DNA from: Flavobacterium sp. M31R6
GTDB lineage: Bacteria; Bacteroidota; Bacteroidia; Flavobacteriales; Flavobacteriaceae
Assembly (NCBI RefSeq): GCF_013284035.1
Contig: NZ_CP054141.1
Location: 1,488,001-1,552,000, forward strand
DNA: 64,000 nt
Direction: 5' to 3'
The position numbers and the translations under genes are program-made. Positions 8,755 through 17,784 of the stretch are shown piece by piece. Each line of letters starts with the position of its first letter. Positions within the stretch are counted from its first letter, which is position 1. The notes under the pieces were generated by a model. The model was not told where the DNA came from. It did no database searches and saw only the letters and a program-made list of their open reading frames with translations.

Positions 8755-9129
8755 GTGAAAAACCTTGTATTCATACTCATCATCGCTATTTTTCTAAAAC
8801 CGATTTTTCCGGTTATAGAATACGTGGTTAATTATGAATACATCTCAAAGGTACTTTGCGAAAACAAGGCAAAGCCAATGATGCACTGTAACGGTAAATG
8901 TCATTTGATGAAGGAATTGGCCAAGGCTACCGAAAATGAAAAGCCTGCTTCTTCCGATAAAAAAGGATATACTCCTGTTGCTGAACTATTATTTTTTCAG
9001 GAAATTAAAGCTTTTTCTATTGCTTCTGCATCATTTTTAGAAAAAGAAAAAAACAGCAATACCTATTCCAATTTATATTCCAAATCCCATTTGGATTCCC
9101 TTTTTCGACCACCCATTTTTATTTCTTAG
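8755..9129 (+). CDS. Small Cys/Met/His-rich membrane protein, paralogue 1 (copper-locus protein)
   Basis: From the GTG at 8755 this is a 124-residue protein with an N-terminal hydrophobic segment (LVFILIIAIFLKPIFPVIEYVV), followed by a metal-ligand-rich loop with C35, M42, M43, H44, C45, C49, H50 and M52. It ends in RPPIFIS. A longer TTG start (8722) is less likely because it would place the start codon in the -33 element. The protein is about 85% identical by eye to the paralogue at 12316. I do not recognise a named family. The ligand set and its position directly upstream of mbnP/mbnH suggest a copper-binding or copper-handling role, which is an inference. Confidence 0.72.
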   Translation: MKNLVFILIIAIFLKPIFPVIEYVVNYEYISKVLCENKAKPMMHCNGKCHLMKELAKATENEKPASSDKKGYTPVAELLFFQEIKAFSIASASFLEKEKNSNTYSNLYSKSHLDSLFRPPIFIS

Positions 9130-9232
9130 ATTTTATTAAAACACTTTTGTGTCAATTGTTGCAAATGGTATCCATCATTTGTGCACGCTTTTGCGCACGA
9201 ATCAATCCTAAATAAATTAAGAAATAAATACA

Positions 9233-10033
9233 ATGAAAAACGCAATATATAAAGCAATTGCTGTAATGGCAATGGTTGCTGTAGTATCAGCATGTTCAAA
9301 CAATAATGACGAAGTTATCACCGGAACCGGTAAATTGGGCGTAGAATTTGACAATGCCTTCGGATCAAATGACTTGATTTTAACAAGCCAAGCCAACACC
9401 ACCTCACAAGGAGAAGTATTAAAAATCAGTAATGTAAAATACATCATTAGCAATATTGTTTTGACTAAAGATGATGGAACGACACTTACTTATCCAAAAA
9501 GTTCCAGCTATTTCATTGTCGATGAAGCTACAGTTGCAAGTCACGAGATTGAATTAGAAAACATCCCTGCAGGGAACTACACCAAAATAAAATTCGGAAT
9601 CGGAGTAGACAAAGCGCAATGGGAATTGGGAGCAACTGGTCAAGGTGATTTCTTGGCTGCTGCACAAGCTGCCGGAATGATGTGGAGTTGGTCTGCTGGG
9701 TATAAATTCGTGGCTTTCGAAGGAACTTTTACTTCTTCTACTGTAACTGCCGATACTTCATTTATGGTGCATACAGGTCAAACTGGAACCGATTACAATT
9801 ATACCGAAGTCACTTTGGATTTGCCTACAAATGCAATGGTAAGAACTACAATCACTCCAGATATTCACATCATTGCCAATGTGGCTAAAATCATTGACGG
9901 AACCAATAAAATCAAGCTTTCAGACAACAATATGGGTGGCATGGGCGCCATGATTATGGGAGGTTCTCAATTGCCTTTGATTACAGCCAATTTAAACGGA
10001 ATGTTCTCTGTAGCTCACGTACACAACGACTAA
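9233..10033 (+). CDS. mbnP: MbnP-family copper-binding lipoprotein
   Basis: A 266-residue lipoprotein (lipobox VVSAC, Cys21) of the MbnP family, the partner of the dihaem enzyme MbnH encoded next. The family pattern is clear: LGVEFDN near residue 35, ISNVKYIISNIVL near 65, and the conserved Trp-rich MMWSWSAGYKFVAFEG at about 149-164. MbnH is known in methanotrophs to convert a tryptophan of MbnP to kynurenine, creating a copper site; W151 or W153 are the likely equivalents here. A His near the C-terminus (AHVHND) may add ligands. A 150-bp spacer with a family B repeat separates it from mbnH. Confidence 0.85.
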   Translation: MKNAIYKAIAVMAMVAVVSACSNNNDEVITGTGKLGVEFDNAFGSNDLILTSQANTTSQGEVLKISNVKYIISNIVLTKDDGTTLTYPKSSSYFIVDEATVASHEIELENIPAGNYTKIKFGIGVDKAQWELGATGQGDFLAAAQAAGMMWSWSAGYKFVAFEGTFTSSTVTADTSFMVHTGQTGTDYNYTEVTLDLPTNAMVRTTITPDIHIIANVAKIIDGTNKIKLSDNNMGGMGAMIMGGSQLPLITANLNGMFSVAHVHND

Positions 10034-10050
10034 CAGGTTGCTGAAGTTTT

Positions 10051-10152
10051 AGGAGCAGACGATTTGTTTTCATAACAACTCTCCTCCCGCTATTGCCTTT
10101 ATTCCATCTCGTGAAAAACGAGCTGGGATATCGGCGCTATCGGGGCTAATCC
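10051..10152 (+). repeat. Dispersed repeat, family B, copy 1
   Basis: It contains CCCGC-TATTGCC, a CTCGT-GAAAA-ACGAG hairpin, and the family ending ATCGGGGCTAA. The hairpin sequence differs from the copies at 21866 and 59531 but stays complementary. It lies between mbnP and mbnH. Confidence 0.6.
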
Positions 10153-10186
10153 ACAACTTTAGTAATTCTTTCAACAGTATAAAAAC

Positions 10187-11227
10187 ATGAAGAAAAGACA
10201 TTTCCTGTGGTTCATTATTCCATTAATTTTAAGTTGTTCCAATGATAACGAAAGCAATTATGTCGATGTGCCATTAGCATTTACCGTTCCATCCAATTTT
10301 CCTCCTTTGGCTTACAATATTGCATTGAATCCGCCAACAGAGAAAGGATTTGAACTCGGTAAAAAATTGTTCTACGACGGAAGATTGTCTTCGGATGGAG
10401 TCGTTTCCTGTGGTTTTTGTCACATTCAGGAAAATGCATTCACCCATCACGGTCACGTCTTTAGTCACGGAGTTGGCGACAATATCGGAACCAGAAACAC
10501 ACCTTCGATTCAAAATTTGGGTTATCAAACAGCCTTTATGTACGATGGTGCCGCTTCTCATCTCGATTTGCAACCCATTATTCCGTTTACAAGTCCAATC
10601 GAAATGAACGGCAATTTCAATGATGCGATTGCCATGATGAAGTCGGATGAAACGTATCAAAAATTGTTTGGAGCTGCATTCAAAGATGGAAAAATCAATT
10701 CCGAAAACATGCTCAAAGCACTTTCGCAATTCATGCTGATGGTGACCTCCAGCAATTCTAGATTTGACAAATACCGTCGCAACGAAGTTGGTGGAACTCT
10801 AACAACAGACGAATTAGCCGGTTATGAAATTTTCAAAACCAAATGCAGTTCGTGTCACGCCACCGATTTGATGACCGACAATTCATTCAGAAACAACGGA
10901 TTGGCAGTCAATCGGCAAATTAAAGATGTAGGGCGTTATCGAGTAACCCAATTAGCAGTGGATTATTATAAATTTAAAGTGCCGAGTTTAAGAAATGTCG
11001 AAAAAACAGCGCCTTATATGCACGACGGACGATTCGGAACTTTAGAAGCGGTTTTGGATCATTATGCCTCGGGTGTCGTAAACTCGGAGACATTAGACCC
11101 AATTTTAAATCAAAACGGCAAACTCGGAATTGCTTTGACAACTCAGGAGAAAATGCAAGTAATTGCTTTTCTAAAAACACTAACCGATAATCAATATCTA
11201 ACGGATAAACGATTTTCAGAATTTTAA
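10187..11227 (+). CDS. mbnH: MbnH-like dihaem cytochrome c peroxidase family enzyme
   Basis: A 346-residue lipoprotein (lipobox LILSC) of the MauG/bacterial dihaem peroxidase superfamily. Two c-type haem sites are visible: CGFCH at C75-H79 and CSSCH at C220-H224. Further signatures are GRLSSDGVVSC, NTPSIQNLGYQTAFMYDG near 104 and KVPSLRNVEKTAPYMHDGRF near 270. Next to MbnP it should act as MbnH, oxidising an MbnP tryptophan through a high-valent haem pair. It overlaps no neighbour, and the outer-membrane protein gene starts 6 nt after its stop. A general H2O2-scavenging peroxidase is the alternative, but the mbnP linkage argues against it. Confidence 0.85.
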   Translation: MKKRHFLWFIIPLILSCSNDNESNYVDVPLAFTVPSNFPPLAYNIALNPPTEKGFELGKKLFYDGRLSSDGVVSCGFCHIQENAFTHHGHVFSHGVGDNIGTRNTPSIQNLGYQTAFMYDGAASHLDLQPIIPFTSPIEMNGNFNDAIAMMKSDETYQKLFGAAFKDGKINSENMLKALSQFMLMVTSSNSRFDKYRRNEVGGTLTTDELAGYEIFKTKCSSCHATDLMTDNSFRNNGLAVNRQIKDVGRYRVTQLAVDYYKFKVPSLRNVEKTAPYMHDGRFGTLEAVLDHYASGVVNSETLDPILNQNGKLGIALTTQEKMQVIAFLKTLTDNQYLTDKRFSEF

Positions 11228-11233
11228 AATACA

Positions 11234-12202
11234 ATGAAAAAATATTTTTTTATAATCCTAGCTTGTAGTTTTCAATTGGCTTTTTCAAATCCCATTAAGG
11301 ACAGTATTTATGCCAATAAATTTCATAATCTATTATTGCTGAGCGAATATGAGTATGAAGATTGTGATGCCTGCGGTTGTTCTGCCAGTAGTGGTGGATT
11401 GGGTTTTGGTTCCATGCTAAATTCAAACTTTGTGGGAGTACGATATTTGAATCAAAGCTACACCAGTAAAGACGGAATTTTTGACAATTCGCCTTGGGTG
11501 GACGAAAATTTCAATACAATCCAGATTTGGTCCAAAATACCAATTACCGAAAGAATTCAAATTTTCACTTTGATTCCCTTTCAGCATCACAGCCGTGAAC
11601 TGTCAACAGGAAAGGAAGAAATTCAAGGATTGGGTGACATAACTGTGATGGGAATGTACACTTTGTATCAAACACATAAAGATAGCATTACTTTGACCCA
11701 TAAACTGCAAATGGGAGGTGGTGTCAAAATGCCTACCGGAAAGTTCAATGAGGCCAATAATCTTGGGACGGTTAATCAAAGTTTTCAGGTGGGAACGGGC
11801 AGTTGGGATTACCTTTTGGTAGCAGATTACGTTATCCAAAAAAACAATTTGGGAATGAATCTGTTGATGGATTACACTATTAAAACCGAAAATAAAAGAA
11901 ACTATCAATATGGAAATCAATTCAATTACGGAGGATTATTCTTTTATTCATTGGAAGCCAATGCTGTAAAAATAATGCCTCATATCGGTTTTGTAGGCGA
12001 GGTTTACGAATCGAATAAACAACACGGACAAGTATTGCCTAATACAGCCGGTGATGTATTGTTCAGTAAATTTGGTATAGAAGTTGGGAAAGATAAGTTC
12101 TCTCTTGGTATGAGTGCGATGCTCCCAGTCAATCAGCATTTAGCAGGTTCCAATATTGAAGCTAATTATCGTCTAATGTTCAATTTGAATTATAGTTTGT
12201 AA
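11234..12202 (+). CDS. Outer-membrane beta-barrel protein of the copper locus
   Basis: A 322-residue protein with a signal peptide ending near AFSNP. The mature N-terminus carries a short Cys cluster (EDCDACGCSASSGG, about residues 42-55), followed by alternating hydrophobic/polar strands and a C-terminal aromatic strand (RLMFNLNYSL), as in porin-like barrels. Similar barrels accompany MbnP/MbnH pairs and are usually annotated as transporters. The CDACGC motif suggests a metal site facing the periplasm. It lies 6 nt after mbnH and is surely in the same transcript. Transport of copper or a copper ligand is inferred. Confidence 0.7.
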   Translation: MKKYFFIILACSFQLAFSNPIKDSIYANKFHNLLLLSEYEYEDCDACGCSASSGGLGFGSMLNSNFVGVRYLNQSYTSKDGIFDNSPWVDENFNTIQIWSKIPITERIQIFTLIPFQHHSRELSTGKEEIQGLGDITVMGMYTLYQTHKDSITLTHKLQMGGGVKMPTGKFNEANNLGTVNQSFQVGTGSWDYLLVADYVIQKNNLGMNLLMDYTIKTENKRNYQYGNQFNYGGLFFYSLEANAVKIMPHIGFVGEVYESNKQHGQVLPNTAGDVLFSKFGIEVGKDKFSLGMSAMLPVNQHLAGSNIEANYRLMFNLNYSL

Positions 12203-12238
12203 TTTAAAATCAGGGATATTACAGAGTAAATAAAAAAA

Positions 12239-12252
12239 AGACAAATTTGTCT
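12239..12252. promoter_or_regulatory. Palindromic operator (denitrification-type motif) in the copper locus
   Basis: AGACAAATTTGTCT is a perfect 14-bp palindrome with the same GAC/GTC halves seen upstream of narK, ric, norC and nirK. It lies 64 bp upstream of the GTG start of the second small Cys protein and about 50 bp upstream of its -7 box. That is further away than at narK or nirK, so it could act differently or serve another promoter. Confidence 0.55.
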
Positions 12253-12303
12253 CAAATAACAGGTTTCCTGATTTATATCATCTTTTTTTTTAAGAATGCA
12301 GTC

Positions 12304-12315
12304 TATTTTTACACC
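12304..12315 (+). promoter_or_regulatory. -7 box of the second copper-locus operon
   Basis: TATTTTTA (12304-12311) is one base off the TAnnTTTG consensus and ends 4 nt before the GTG at 12316, exactly as at the paralogous gene (8743-8755). Transcripts are probably leaderless. Confidence 0.5.
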
Positions 12316-12690
12316 GTGAAAAACTTCGTATTCATACTCATCATTGCTATTTTTCTAAAACCTATTTTCCCGGTTATAGAATATGTGGTCAATTATGAAT
12401 ACATTTCAAAGGTACTTTGTGAAAACAAGGCAAAGCCAATGATGCACTGTAACGGGAAATGTCATTTGATGAAAGAAATGGCTAAGGCTGCCGAAAATGA
12501 AAAGCCTGTATCTTCCAATAAAAAGGGATTTTCTCCTGTTGTTGAACTCTTGTTTTTTCAAGAAATCAAAACTTTTTCTATTGCTTCTGTATCATTTTTG
12601 GATAAAGAAAACAATAGTAATACCTATTCCAATTTATATTCCAATTCTCATTTGGAATCACCTTTAAGACCACCCATTTTTATTTCTTAG
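12316..12690 (+). CDS. Small Cys/Met/His-rich membrane protein, paralogue 2
   Basis: A near-duplicate of the protein encoded at 8755, also 124 residues from GTG. The hydrophobic N-terminus and the ligand loop (C35, M42, M43, H44, C45, C49, H50, M52) are identical in key residues and the C-terminus is again RPPIFIS. A TTG start at 12247 would lie inside the palindromic operator and is rejected. Duplication of the gene with its promoter, once before mbnP and once before the Met/His lipoprotein, suggests each copy heads one copper operon. The function is inferred. Confidence 0.7.
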   Translation: MKNFVFILIIAIFLKPIFPVIEYVVNYEYISKVLCENKAKPMMHCNGKCHLMKEMAKAAENEKPVSSNKKGFSPVVELLFFQEIKTFSIASVSFLDKENNSNTYSNLYSNSHLESPLRPPIFIS

Positions 12691-12830
12691 ATTTTTAAAT
12701 TACTATAATTTAGGCTGTTTGATTTTTCAAAGAGCATATCTTTTATGGAAACAATTGTTTCGTTTTTCGAGAAAATTAATTGCACAATGTAAGTGTTTTA
12801 ATTGGCTTCGTGAGTTCGCTAAATTTTATG

Positions 12831-12953
12831 CGGGCGTGACCCTTCGTAAAAACTACGGGTCGGGCTTTACGTTCCCGCTTTTTTTTTTTCAATTGCCACG
12901 GGTTTAAACCCGTGGCAATTGAAAAAAAAGAGCTCCACTGCAATCCCTCACGC
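12831..12953 (+). repeat. Dispersed structured repeat, family A, copy 2 (variant with long palindrome)
   Basis: It starts GGGCGTGACC and ends CCCTCACGC like copy 1, with a short CGTA-AAAAC-TACG stem followed by GGTCGGGC. The second hairpin is replaced by a perfect palindrome at about 12888-12929 (arms CAATTGCCACGGGTTT and AAACCCGTGGCAATTG, flanked by T and A runs). The palindrome is followed by AGAGCTCCACTGCAA, shared with copy 6 at 47309. It fills most of the 312-bp gap between two copper-locus genes. Confidence 0.8.
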
Positions 12954-13002
12954 AAAACAAACAAACACAATCAAGATTTAATTAAAAAAAAATACATTTC
13001 AA

Positions 13003-13851
13003 ATGAAAATTCAATTTAAAAAAAATATTATATTATTATTTGCTGCTCTTGCTTTTGCCTCTTGTTCTTCAGATTCTACTGAGCCTACTGTGGATGAACT
13101 GGACGGACTTACAAAATTTAAAGAAATAACCAACACAACTCATACCATAGAGCTGTACCGACATATGGGAGGATTAGTGCAAGGATATAATGAAGTGGGT
13201 TTAAGAATCAAAGATAATTCCACTGGGCAATACGTAAAAAATGCAACAGCAAGTTGGATGCCTTTGATGCATATGACTTCAATGACGCATTCTTGTCCAA
13301 AATCTAAAATTGAAAAAGCATCTGCCGAAGCGACATTATATGAAGGATATATTGTTTTTCAAATGGCACAAAACACTACCGAATATTGGGATCTAAAAAT
13401 AGATTATACTATCAATGGAACTACATACACTGCAACTTCAGTTATTGATGTACCCGCATCTACAAAACAAACGGTAACTACATTCAAAGGTACTGATGGA
13501 GTGCGATATGTTGTTGCCTATGCAGAACCGCATCACCCAAAAGTAGCAATCAATGATATCGAGGTGGCTATTTTTAAAATGCAAGACATGATGACTTTTT
13601 CTGTTGTGGATAATTATAAACTGAAAATTGATCCAAGAATGCCAAGTATGGGCAATCATAGTTCTCCTAATAATGTTGATTTGACTCAAACAGCAGTGGG
13701 TGGATTATACAAAGGGAAATTATCACTTACAATGACAGGTTATTGGAAAATAAACTTACAATTATTGAATGCCAATAATGAAGTTTTAAAAGGAGAAGCT
13801 ATTACAGATGCTGTTCCTGCAAGCAGTATTTACTTTGAAATAGAATTCTAG
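13003..13851 (+). CDS. Met/His-rich lipoprotein with two YtkA/FixH-like domains
   Basis: A 282-residue lipoprotein (lipobox FASC, Cys21). Two Ig-like beta domains can be seen. The first contains WMPLMHMTSMTHSC at about residues 85-98, and the second contains RMPSMGNHSSPNN near 213-225. Met/His pairs of this kind at the start of YtkA/FixH-like domains bind Cu(I) in related proteins. It lies between the duplicated small Cys protein and the TonB receptor and is followed by a terminator. A periplasmic or surface copper-binding role is inferred from sequence and neighbours. Confidence 0.68.
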   Translation: MKIQFKKNIILLFAALAFASCSSDSTEPTVDELDGLTKFKEITNTTHTIELYRHMGGLVQGYNEVGLRIKDNSTGQYVKNATASWMPLMHMTSMTHSCPKSKIEKASAEATLYEGYIVFQMAQNTTEYWDLKIDYTINGTTYTATSVIDVPASTKQTVTTFKGTDGVRYVVAYAEPHHPKVAINDIEVAIFKMQDMMTFSVVDNYKLKIDPRMPSMGNHSSPNNVDLTQTAVGGLYKGKLSLTMTGYWKINLQLLNANNEVLKGEAITDAVPASSIYFEIEF

Positions 13852-13857
13852 TTGAAT

Positions 13858-13900
13858 AAAAAAAGGTCAATTGTCGATTTTTGATTTTTGACCTTTTTTA
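13858..13900 (+). terminator. Terminator after the Met/His lipoprotein gene
   Basis: AAAAAGGTCAA (13860-13870) pairs with TTGACCTTTTT (13888-13898) across a 17-nt loop, immediately after the stop codon. Confidence 0.75.
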
Positions 13901-13991
13901 TATGGGTTTTAAATTATTTTAAACCCGATTAATTAACAGAGTAACGTCTGTGCGGATTTATTAATCTTGTGCATACAAAAAAAATATTTCG

Positions 13992-15989
13992 ATGAAGAAA
14001 CCATTATTTTTCCTTTTGGTGTATTTCTTAATTTCTGTAACCCTTTTTGCTCAACAAGAATTAAAGGATTCAATAGCTCCAAAACCATTGAATGAAGTTA
14101 TCGTTATTGGAAAGAAAGCCAAACTGTATCAAAAACAAAGCAAACCACTTGCCACGATTGATGAATACCTGCAACAATCCAGTAAAGTCGATATGATAAA
14201 AAGAGGGGGGTATGCATGGGAACCGATAATCAACAGTATGGCTACGGAGCGAACATTGATCACTATAGATGGTATGCGTATTTTTGGAGCCTGCACTGAT
14301 AAAATGGATCCCATTACTTCGTATGTGGAAGTTTCAAATTTGGCAGAAGCCACAATTGTTTCCGGACAGGAGGGAGGGTGCCACGGTGCGACAATTGGCG
14401 GTGCTATTGATTTGAAAAAAAATCAAAGCAGTTTCGCAAACGCTGGTTGGAACGCGGATTTAAATGCAGGTTATGAGTCGAACAGTAATCAGAAAATTAT
14501 AGGTTCGGCGGTCAGTTACGCAAAGGAATCATTTTATATCGATACCGATTTTATGCTTCGAAAAGCAGACAATTATTTTGCTGGGAATAACGAAGAAATA
14601 GATTTTTCCCAGTTCCAAAAAATTAATATTTCTGCTTCTTCCGGCTTGCGTTTGGATACCGATAAAATGATTAAAACAGCTGTAATCTACGACAAAGCAA
14701 CCAATGTGGGGTATCCTGCGTTGCCTATGGATGTTTCTTTGGCCGAAGCACTGATAACTTCGTTGAGTTATGAATATGTTCCCGCAGGGACAACGCTTCA
14801 ATCTTGGGAAACCAAGCTGTATTACAATACCATTACACATATTATGGATGATACCAAGCGTCCCAATGTTCCTGTACACATGGATATGCCGGGCTGGAGT
14901 GATACATACGGAATGTATTCAAAAGCAAAAGGTGTTTTTGGACAGCATCATTTCACTGCAGATTTTAGCTCGTTCTATAACCGTTCCATTGCTGAAATGA
15001 CGATGTATCCCAATGATCCAAACGAAAATTTAATGTTTATGTACACTTGGCCAGATGTCAGGACTTTGTATTATGGTTTGTTTTTGGAAGATCATTTGGC
15101 TCTTAATACCAATTCAAATTTACTGTTTACTGCAAGTATCGCCAGTCATAGTAATAAAGTGGCTAGTCAATTTGGGTTGCAAAGCCTGCAGATTTTTTAT
15201 CCCAATATGGATGCTGTCAATATTAGATTTCTTGGTGGTTTTTCGGCCAAGTACAGTTATACCAGAAATGGTTTTGAATACGGTTTGGGATTAGGGTATG
15301 GAGAACGCGCTCCTTCAGTTTCTGAAGGTTATGGGTTTTATTTGTTCAACAGTTTTGATGGATACGATTATATTGGAAATCCTGATTTGGACAACGAGCA
15401 ATCCTTTGAATCAAGTGTGTCTTTTGGTTACTCCAAAAGTAAATGGAGTTCTAAATTATCGGCAACTTTTTTTCATGTTTCAAATTATATAGTGGGAGCG
15501 CCAGATGTAAATTTAATTCCTATGACAATTGGTGCCAATGGGGTGAAAATATATGAAGCCCTTGATTATGCCACTATTTTTAATATGGATTTGAATTTAG
15601 AATATCAAATTTTGGAAAGCCTCAAATGGCAAGGACAGTTGGTTTATGCGTATGGGAAAGAAAGCAAGAACAGGAATTTACCCTTTATCAGCCCATTCAG
15701 TTATTCCAGTACATTTAATTATTTCAAAAAACAAATTTCAGCCTCGATTGCTATTGTTGGAAATGCAGCTCAATCACGGTTTAGTCCGTACTATGGTGAA
15801 AATAAAACGCCGGATTATGCTGTTTTAAATATTTCTGCGGGTTATTCTTTTTATGTTGAAAAAAGCAAATTGAATATTAAGACTGGAGTTGAAAATATTT
15901 TTGATACCTATTATTCTACTTTTTCTAGTTGGAATAATATTCCGAATAAAGGGAGAAATTTTGTTTTGAATCTGAATTTAGCATTATAA
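13992..15989 (+). CDS. TonB-dependent receptor, probable copper receptor (OprC/NosA-like)
   Basis: A 665-residue outer-membrane receptor with a signal peptide (cleavage near FAQQ), a plug domain at about residues 30-150 and a 22-strand barrel ending in an aromatic C-terminal strand (FVLNLNLAL). The plug has GMRIFGACTDKMDPITS (C101, M105) and GQEGGCHGATIGGAIDL (C130, H131). The C-x3-M motif followed by DPxTSY resembles the Cys/Met copper ligands of OprC/NosA receptors. The barrel is unusually Met/Trp-rich around residues 295-355 (HMDMPGW, MTMYP, MFMYTWPD). There is no carboxypeptidase-like N-terminal extension. It is the likely import gate of the copper locus. The terminator upstream implies its own promoter. 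Confidence 0.82.
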   Translation: MKKPLFFLLVYFLISVTLFAQQELKDSIAPKPLNEVIVIGKKAKLYQKQSKPLATIDEYLQQSSKVDMIKRGGYAWEPIINSMATERTLITIDGMRIFGACTDKMDPITSYVEVSNLAEATIVSGQEGGCHGATIGGAIDLKKNQSSFANAGWNADLNAGYESNSNQKIIGSAVSYAKESFYIDTDFMLRKADNYFAGNNEEIDFSQFQKINISASSGLRLDTDKMIKTAVIYDKATNVGYPALPMDVSLAEALITSLSYEYVPAGTTLQSWETKLYYNTITHIMDDTKRPNVPVHMDMPGWSDTYGMYSKAKGVFGQHHFTADFSSFYNRSIAEMTMYPNDPNENLMFMYTWPDVRTLYYGLFLEDHLALNTNSNLLFTASIASHSNKVASQFGLQSLQIFYPNMDAVNIRFLGGFSAKYSYTRNGFEYGLGLGYGERAPSVSEGYGFYLFNSFDGYDYIGNPDLDNEQSFESSVSFGYSKSKWSSKLSATFFHVSNYIVGAPDVNLIPMTIGANGVKIYEALDYATIFNMDLNLEYQILESLKWQGQLVYAYGKESKNRNLPFISPFSYSSTFNYFKKQISASIAIVGNAAQSRFSPYYGENKTPDYAVLNISAGYSFYVEKSKLNIKTGVENIFDTYYSTFSSWNNIPNKGRNFVLNLNLAL

Positions 15990-16079
15990 TTTCAACAAAA
16001 TAAAGAGATAATCTCTTTTTTAAAGGCAATATATGTCATTTTCAAATTGTATTTTTGAATACTATTAAAAAAATAACTC

Positions 16080-17249
16080 ATGATTTCCGTTCAAGAAGCT
16101 TTTTCGACATTAGAGCAAAATTTGCCTGCTTTGCACAAAGTGGAATATCCTCTTTTTAAAGCCAGAAAACATATTTTAGCAGAATCCATTTTGTCACCAA
16201 TCAATATGCCTCCTTTTCGTCAATCGGCGATGGATGGATTTGCTTTGTGTTTACATGATGCTTTGGTCTATGAAATTGTCGGCGAAATAAAAGCGGGAGA
16301 TTCTCACAAAGTAGAATTACTTCCGGGACAGGCTGTGAAGATTTTTACGGGAGCTGCAGTGCCAGATTCGGCTCAGGCTGTAATTCAAATTGAGAAGGTC
16401 TCTGCAAACGGAACGCAATTATTGTTGGACGAATTAGCGGAACCCGAAACAAATGTCAGACCCATTGGCGAACAAATTTCGGAAGGGGATTTGGCTCTCG
16501 AAAAAGGAACTTTGTTAAATGCCGCAGCGATTGGTTTCTTGGCAGGACTTGGTTTTACAAATGTAAAGGTTTTTCAAATGCCAAAAATAGGTATTGTAGT
16601 GACTGGAAATGAACTTACCAAACCAGGAACACCACTCGAACACGGAAAAGTGTATGAGAGCAACGGAATTATGTTGCAATCGGCTTTGCTGGATGCGTAT
16701 TATGATGCGGTGACTTTGTATGAAGTCAATGATGATTTTGAAAATACCAAAAGCAAACTGAATGACGCTTTAACAAACAACGAACTGGTTTTGGTTTCCG
16801 GCGGAATATCGGTCGGGGATTATGATTTTGTGGCAAGAGCTTTAAGAGAACTTCAGGTGCAAACATTATTTCATAAAGTCAATCAAAAACCGGGAAAACC
16901 TTTATTTGCAGGAAAGTTTCAAAATAAAATGATTTTCGCATTACCTGGAAATCCTGCGGCTTGCTTAACTTGTTTTTATGTGTATGTTTTGCCCACATTG
17001 GCAATTATGTCGGGTGCTGAGGCGAATTACAAACAAGCTATATTGTTTCCTTTATCCGATGATTTTGAAGTTAGAAACAGCCGCTCCCAGTTTTTGAAAG
17101 CAAATATCAGCAATGGAGAAGCACAAATCCTGTCACATCAAAATTCGTCCATGCTTAATTCTTTTTCAGTTTCAAACGGATTGATTTACGTTCCCCACGG
17201 ACATTATGAATTGAAAAAAGGGGATATGGTTGAGGTGTATTTGTTGTAG
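16080..17249 (+). CDS. moeA: Molybdopterin molybdotransferase MoeA
   Basis: MoeA (EC 2.10.1.1) inserts molybdate into adenylylated molybdopterin. The 389 residues carry the N-terminal FRQSAMDGFAL motif near residue 43, TGAAVPDSAQAVIQIE near 97, the MPT-binding domain with VSGGISVGDYDFV near 241, PGKPLFAG near 277 and ALPGNPAACLTCF near 292. The domain order is normal. It is separated from the main cofactor cluster (24.4-29.4 kb) and stands 90 bp after the TonB receptor gene. Its product serves the nitrate reductase at 33.9 kb. Confidence 0.95.
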   Translation: MISVQEAFSTLEQNLPALHKVEYPLFKARKHILAESILSPINMPPFRQSAMDGFALCLHDALVYEIVGEIKAGDSHKVELLPGQAVKIFTGAAVPDSAQAVIQIEKVSANGTQLLLDELAEPETNVRPIGEQISEGDLALEKGTLLNAAAIGFLAGLGFTNVKVFQMPKIGIVVTGNELTKPGTPLEHGKVYESNGIMLQSALLDAYYDAVTLYEVNDDFENTKSKLNDALTNNELVLVSGGISVGDYDFVARALRELQVQTLFHKVNQKPGKPLFAGKFQNKMIFALPGNPAACLTCFYVYVLPTLAIMSGAEANYKQAILFPLSDDFEVRNSRSQFLKANISNGEAQILSHQNSSMLNSFSVSNGLIYVPHGHYELKKGDMVEVYLL

Positions 17250-17281
17250 TTATTCATAAAAACCAAATTACCTATTTGAAA

Positions 17282-17713
17282 TTACATCCCGTCCTTCTTA
17301 GCCGAACCAATTAAATTAACGTCTGTAAGTTCCAATGCTTTAACCATATCCTTAACAGTCTCTTTGTATTTCTTAAAATGTATTGTTTCGATATGTGATT
17401 TGTATGCGTCAGTATCAGCATATATTTCAAGTATTGTAATTTGTGAAGGATCGTTTTTGTCGGCAACAGCGTAATAGGTTAATACACCTGGCTCAACACG
17501 AACAGCAGTTGTCATTTGTTCTTTTAATGCGTCGTTGTATTTGTCCAATTGCAATGGGTCAACTTTTATTTTTGCCAAGCGAACCATTTGAATTTTTTCT
17601 TGAGCCATAGTATTTGTACTAAAAAAAAGGGTTAGAATAAATAAGATAACTACTGTGCTGAGCAATTTAATTTGGCTAAACTGCATTTTGTTAGCTGGTT
17701 CAAGTGTTTTCAT
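17282..17713 (-). CDS. Exported antibiotic-biosynthesis-monooxygenase (ABM) domain protein
   Basis: A 143-residue protein with an N-terminal signal or anchor helix (LLSTVVILFILTLFFSTNTMAQE) and one ABM dimeric ferredoxin-fold domain (MVRLAKIKVDPLQLDKYN through FKKYKETVKDMVKALEL). Such small domains act as quinol monooxygenases or haem/aldehyde-handling enzymes; export is less common. An internal start near residue 10 (MQFSQ) is possible. It is convergent with moeA. Confidence 0.7.
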   Translation of the reverse strand: MKTLEPANKMQFSQIKLLSTVVILFILTLFFSTNTMAQEKIQMVRLAKIKVDPLQLDKYNDALKEQMTTAVRVEPGVLTYYAVADKNDPSQITILEIYADTDAYKSHIETIHFKKYKETVKDMVKALELTDVNLIGSAKKDGM

Positions 17714-17784
17714 ATTTTATTACTATTTAAGTTGAAAAATCATCGTCAGTAATTGATTGCTAGTTGAAAATTTCTGAGGCACTT

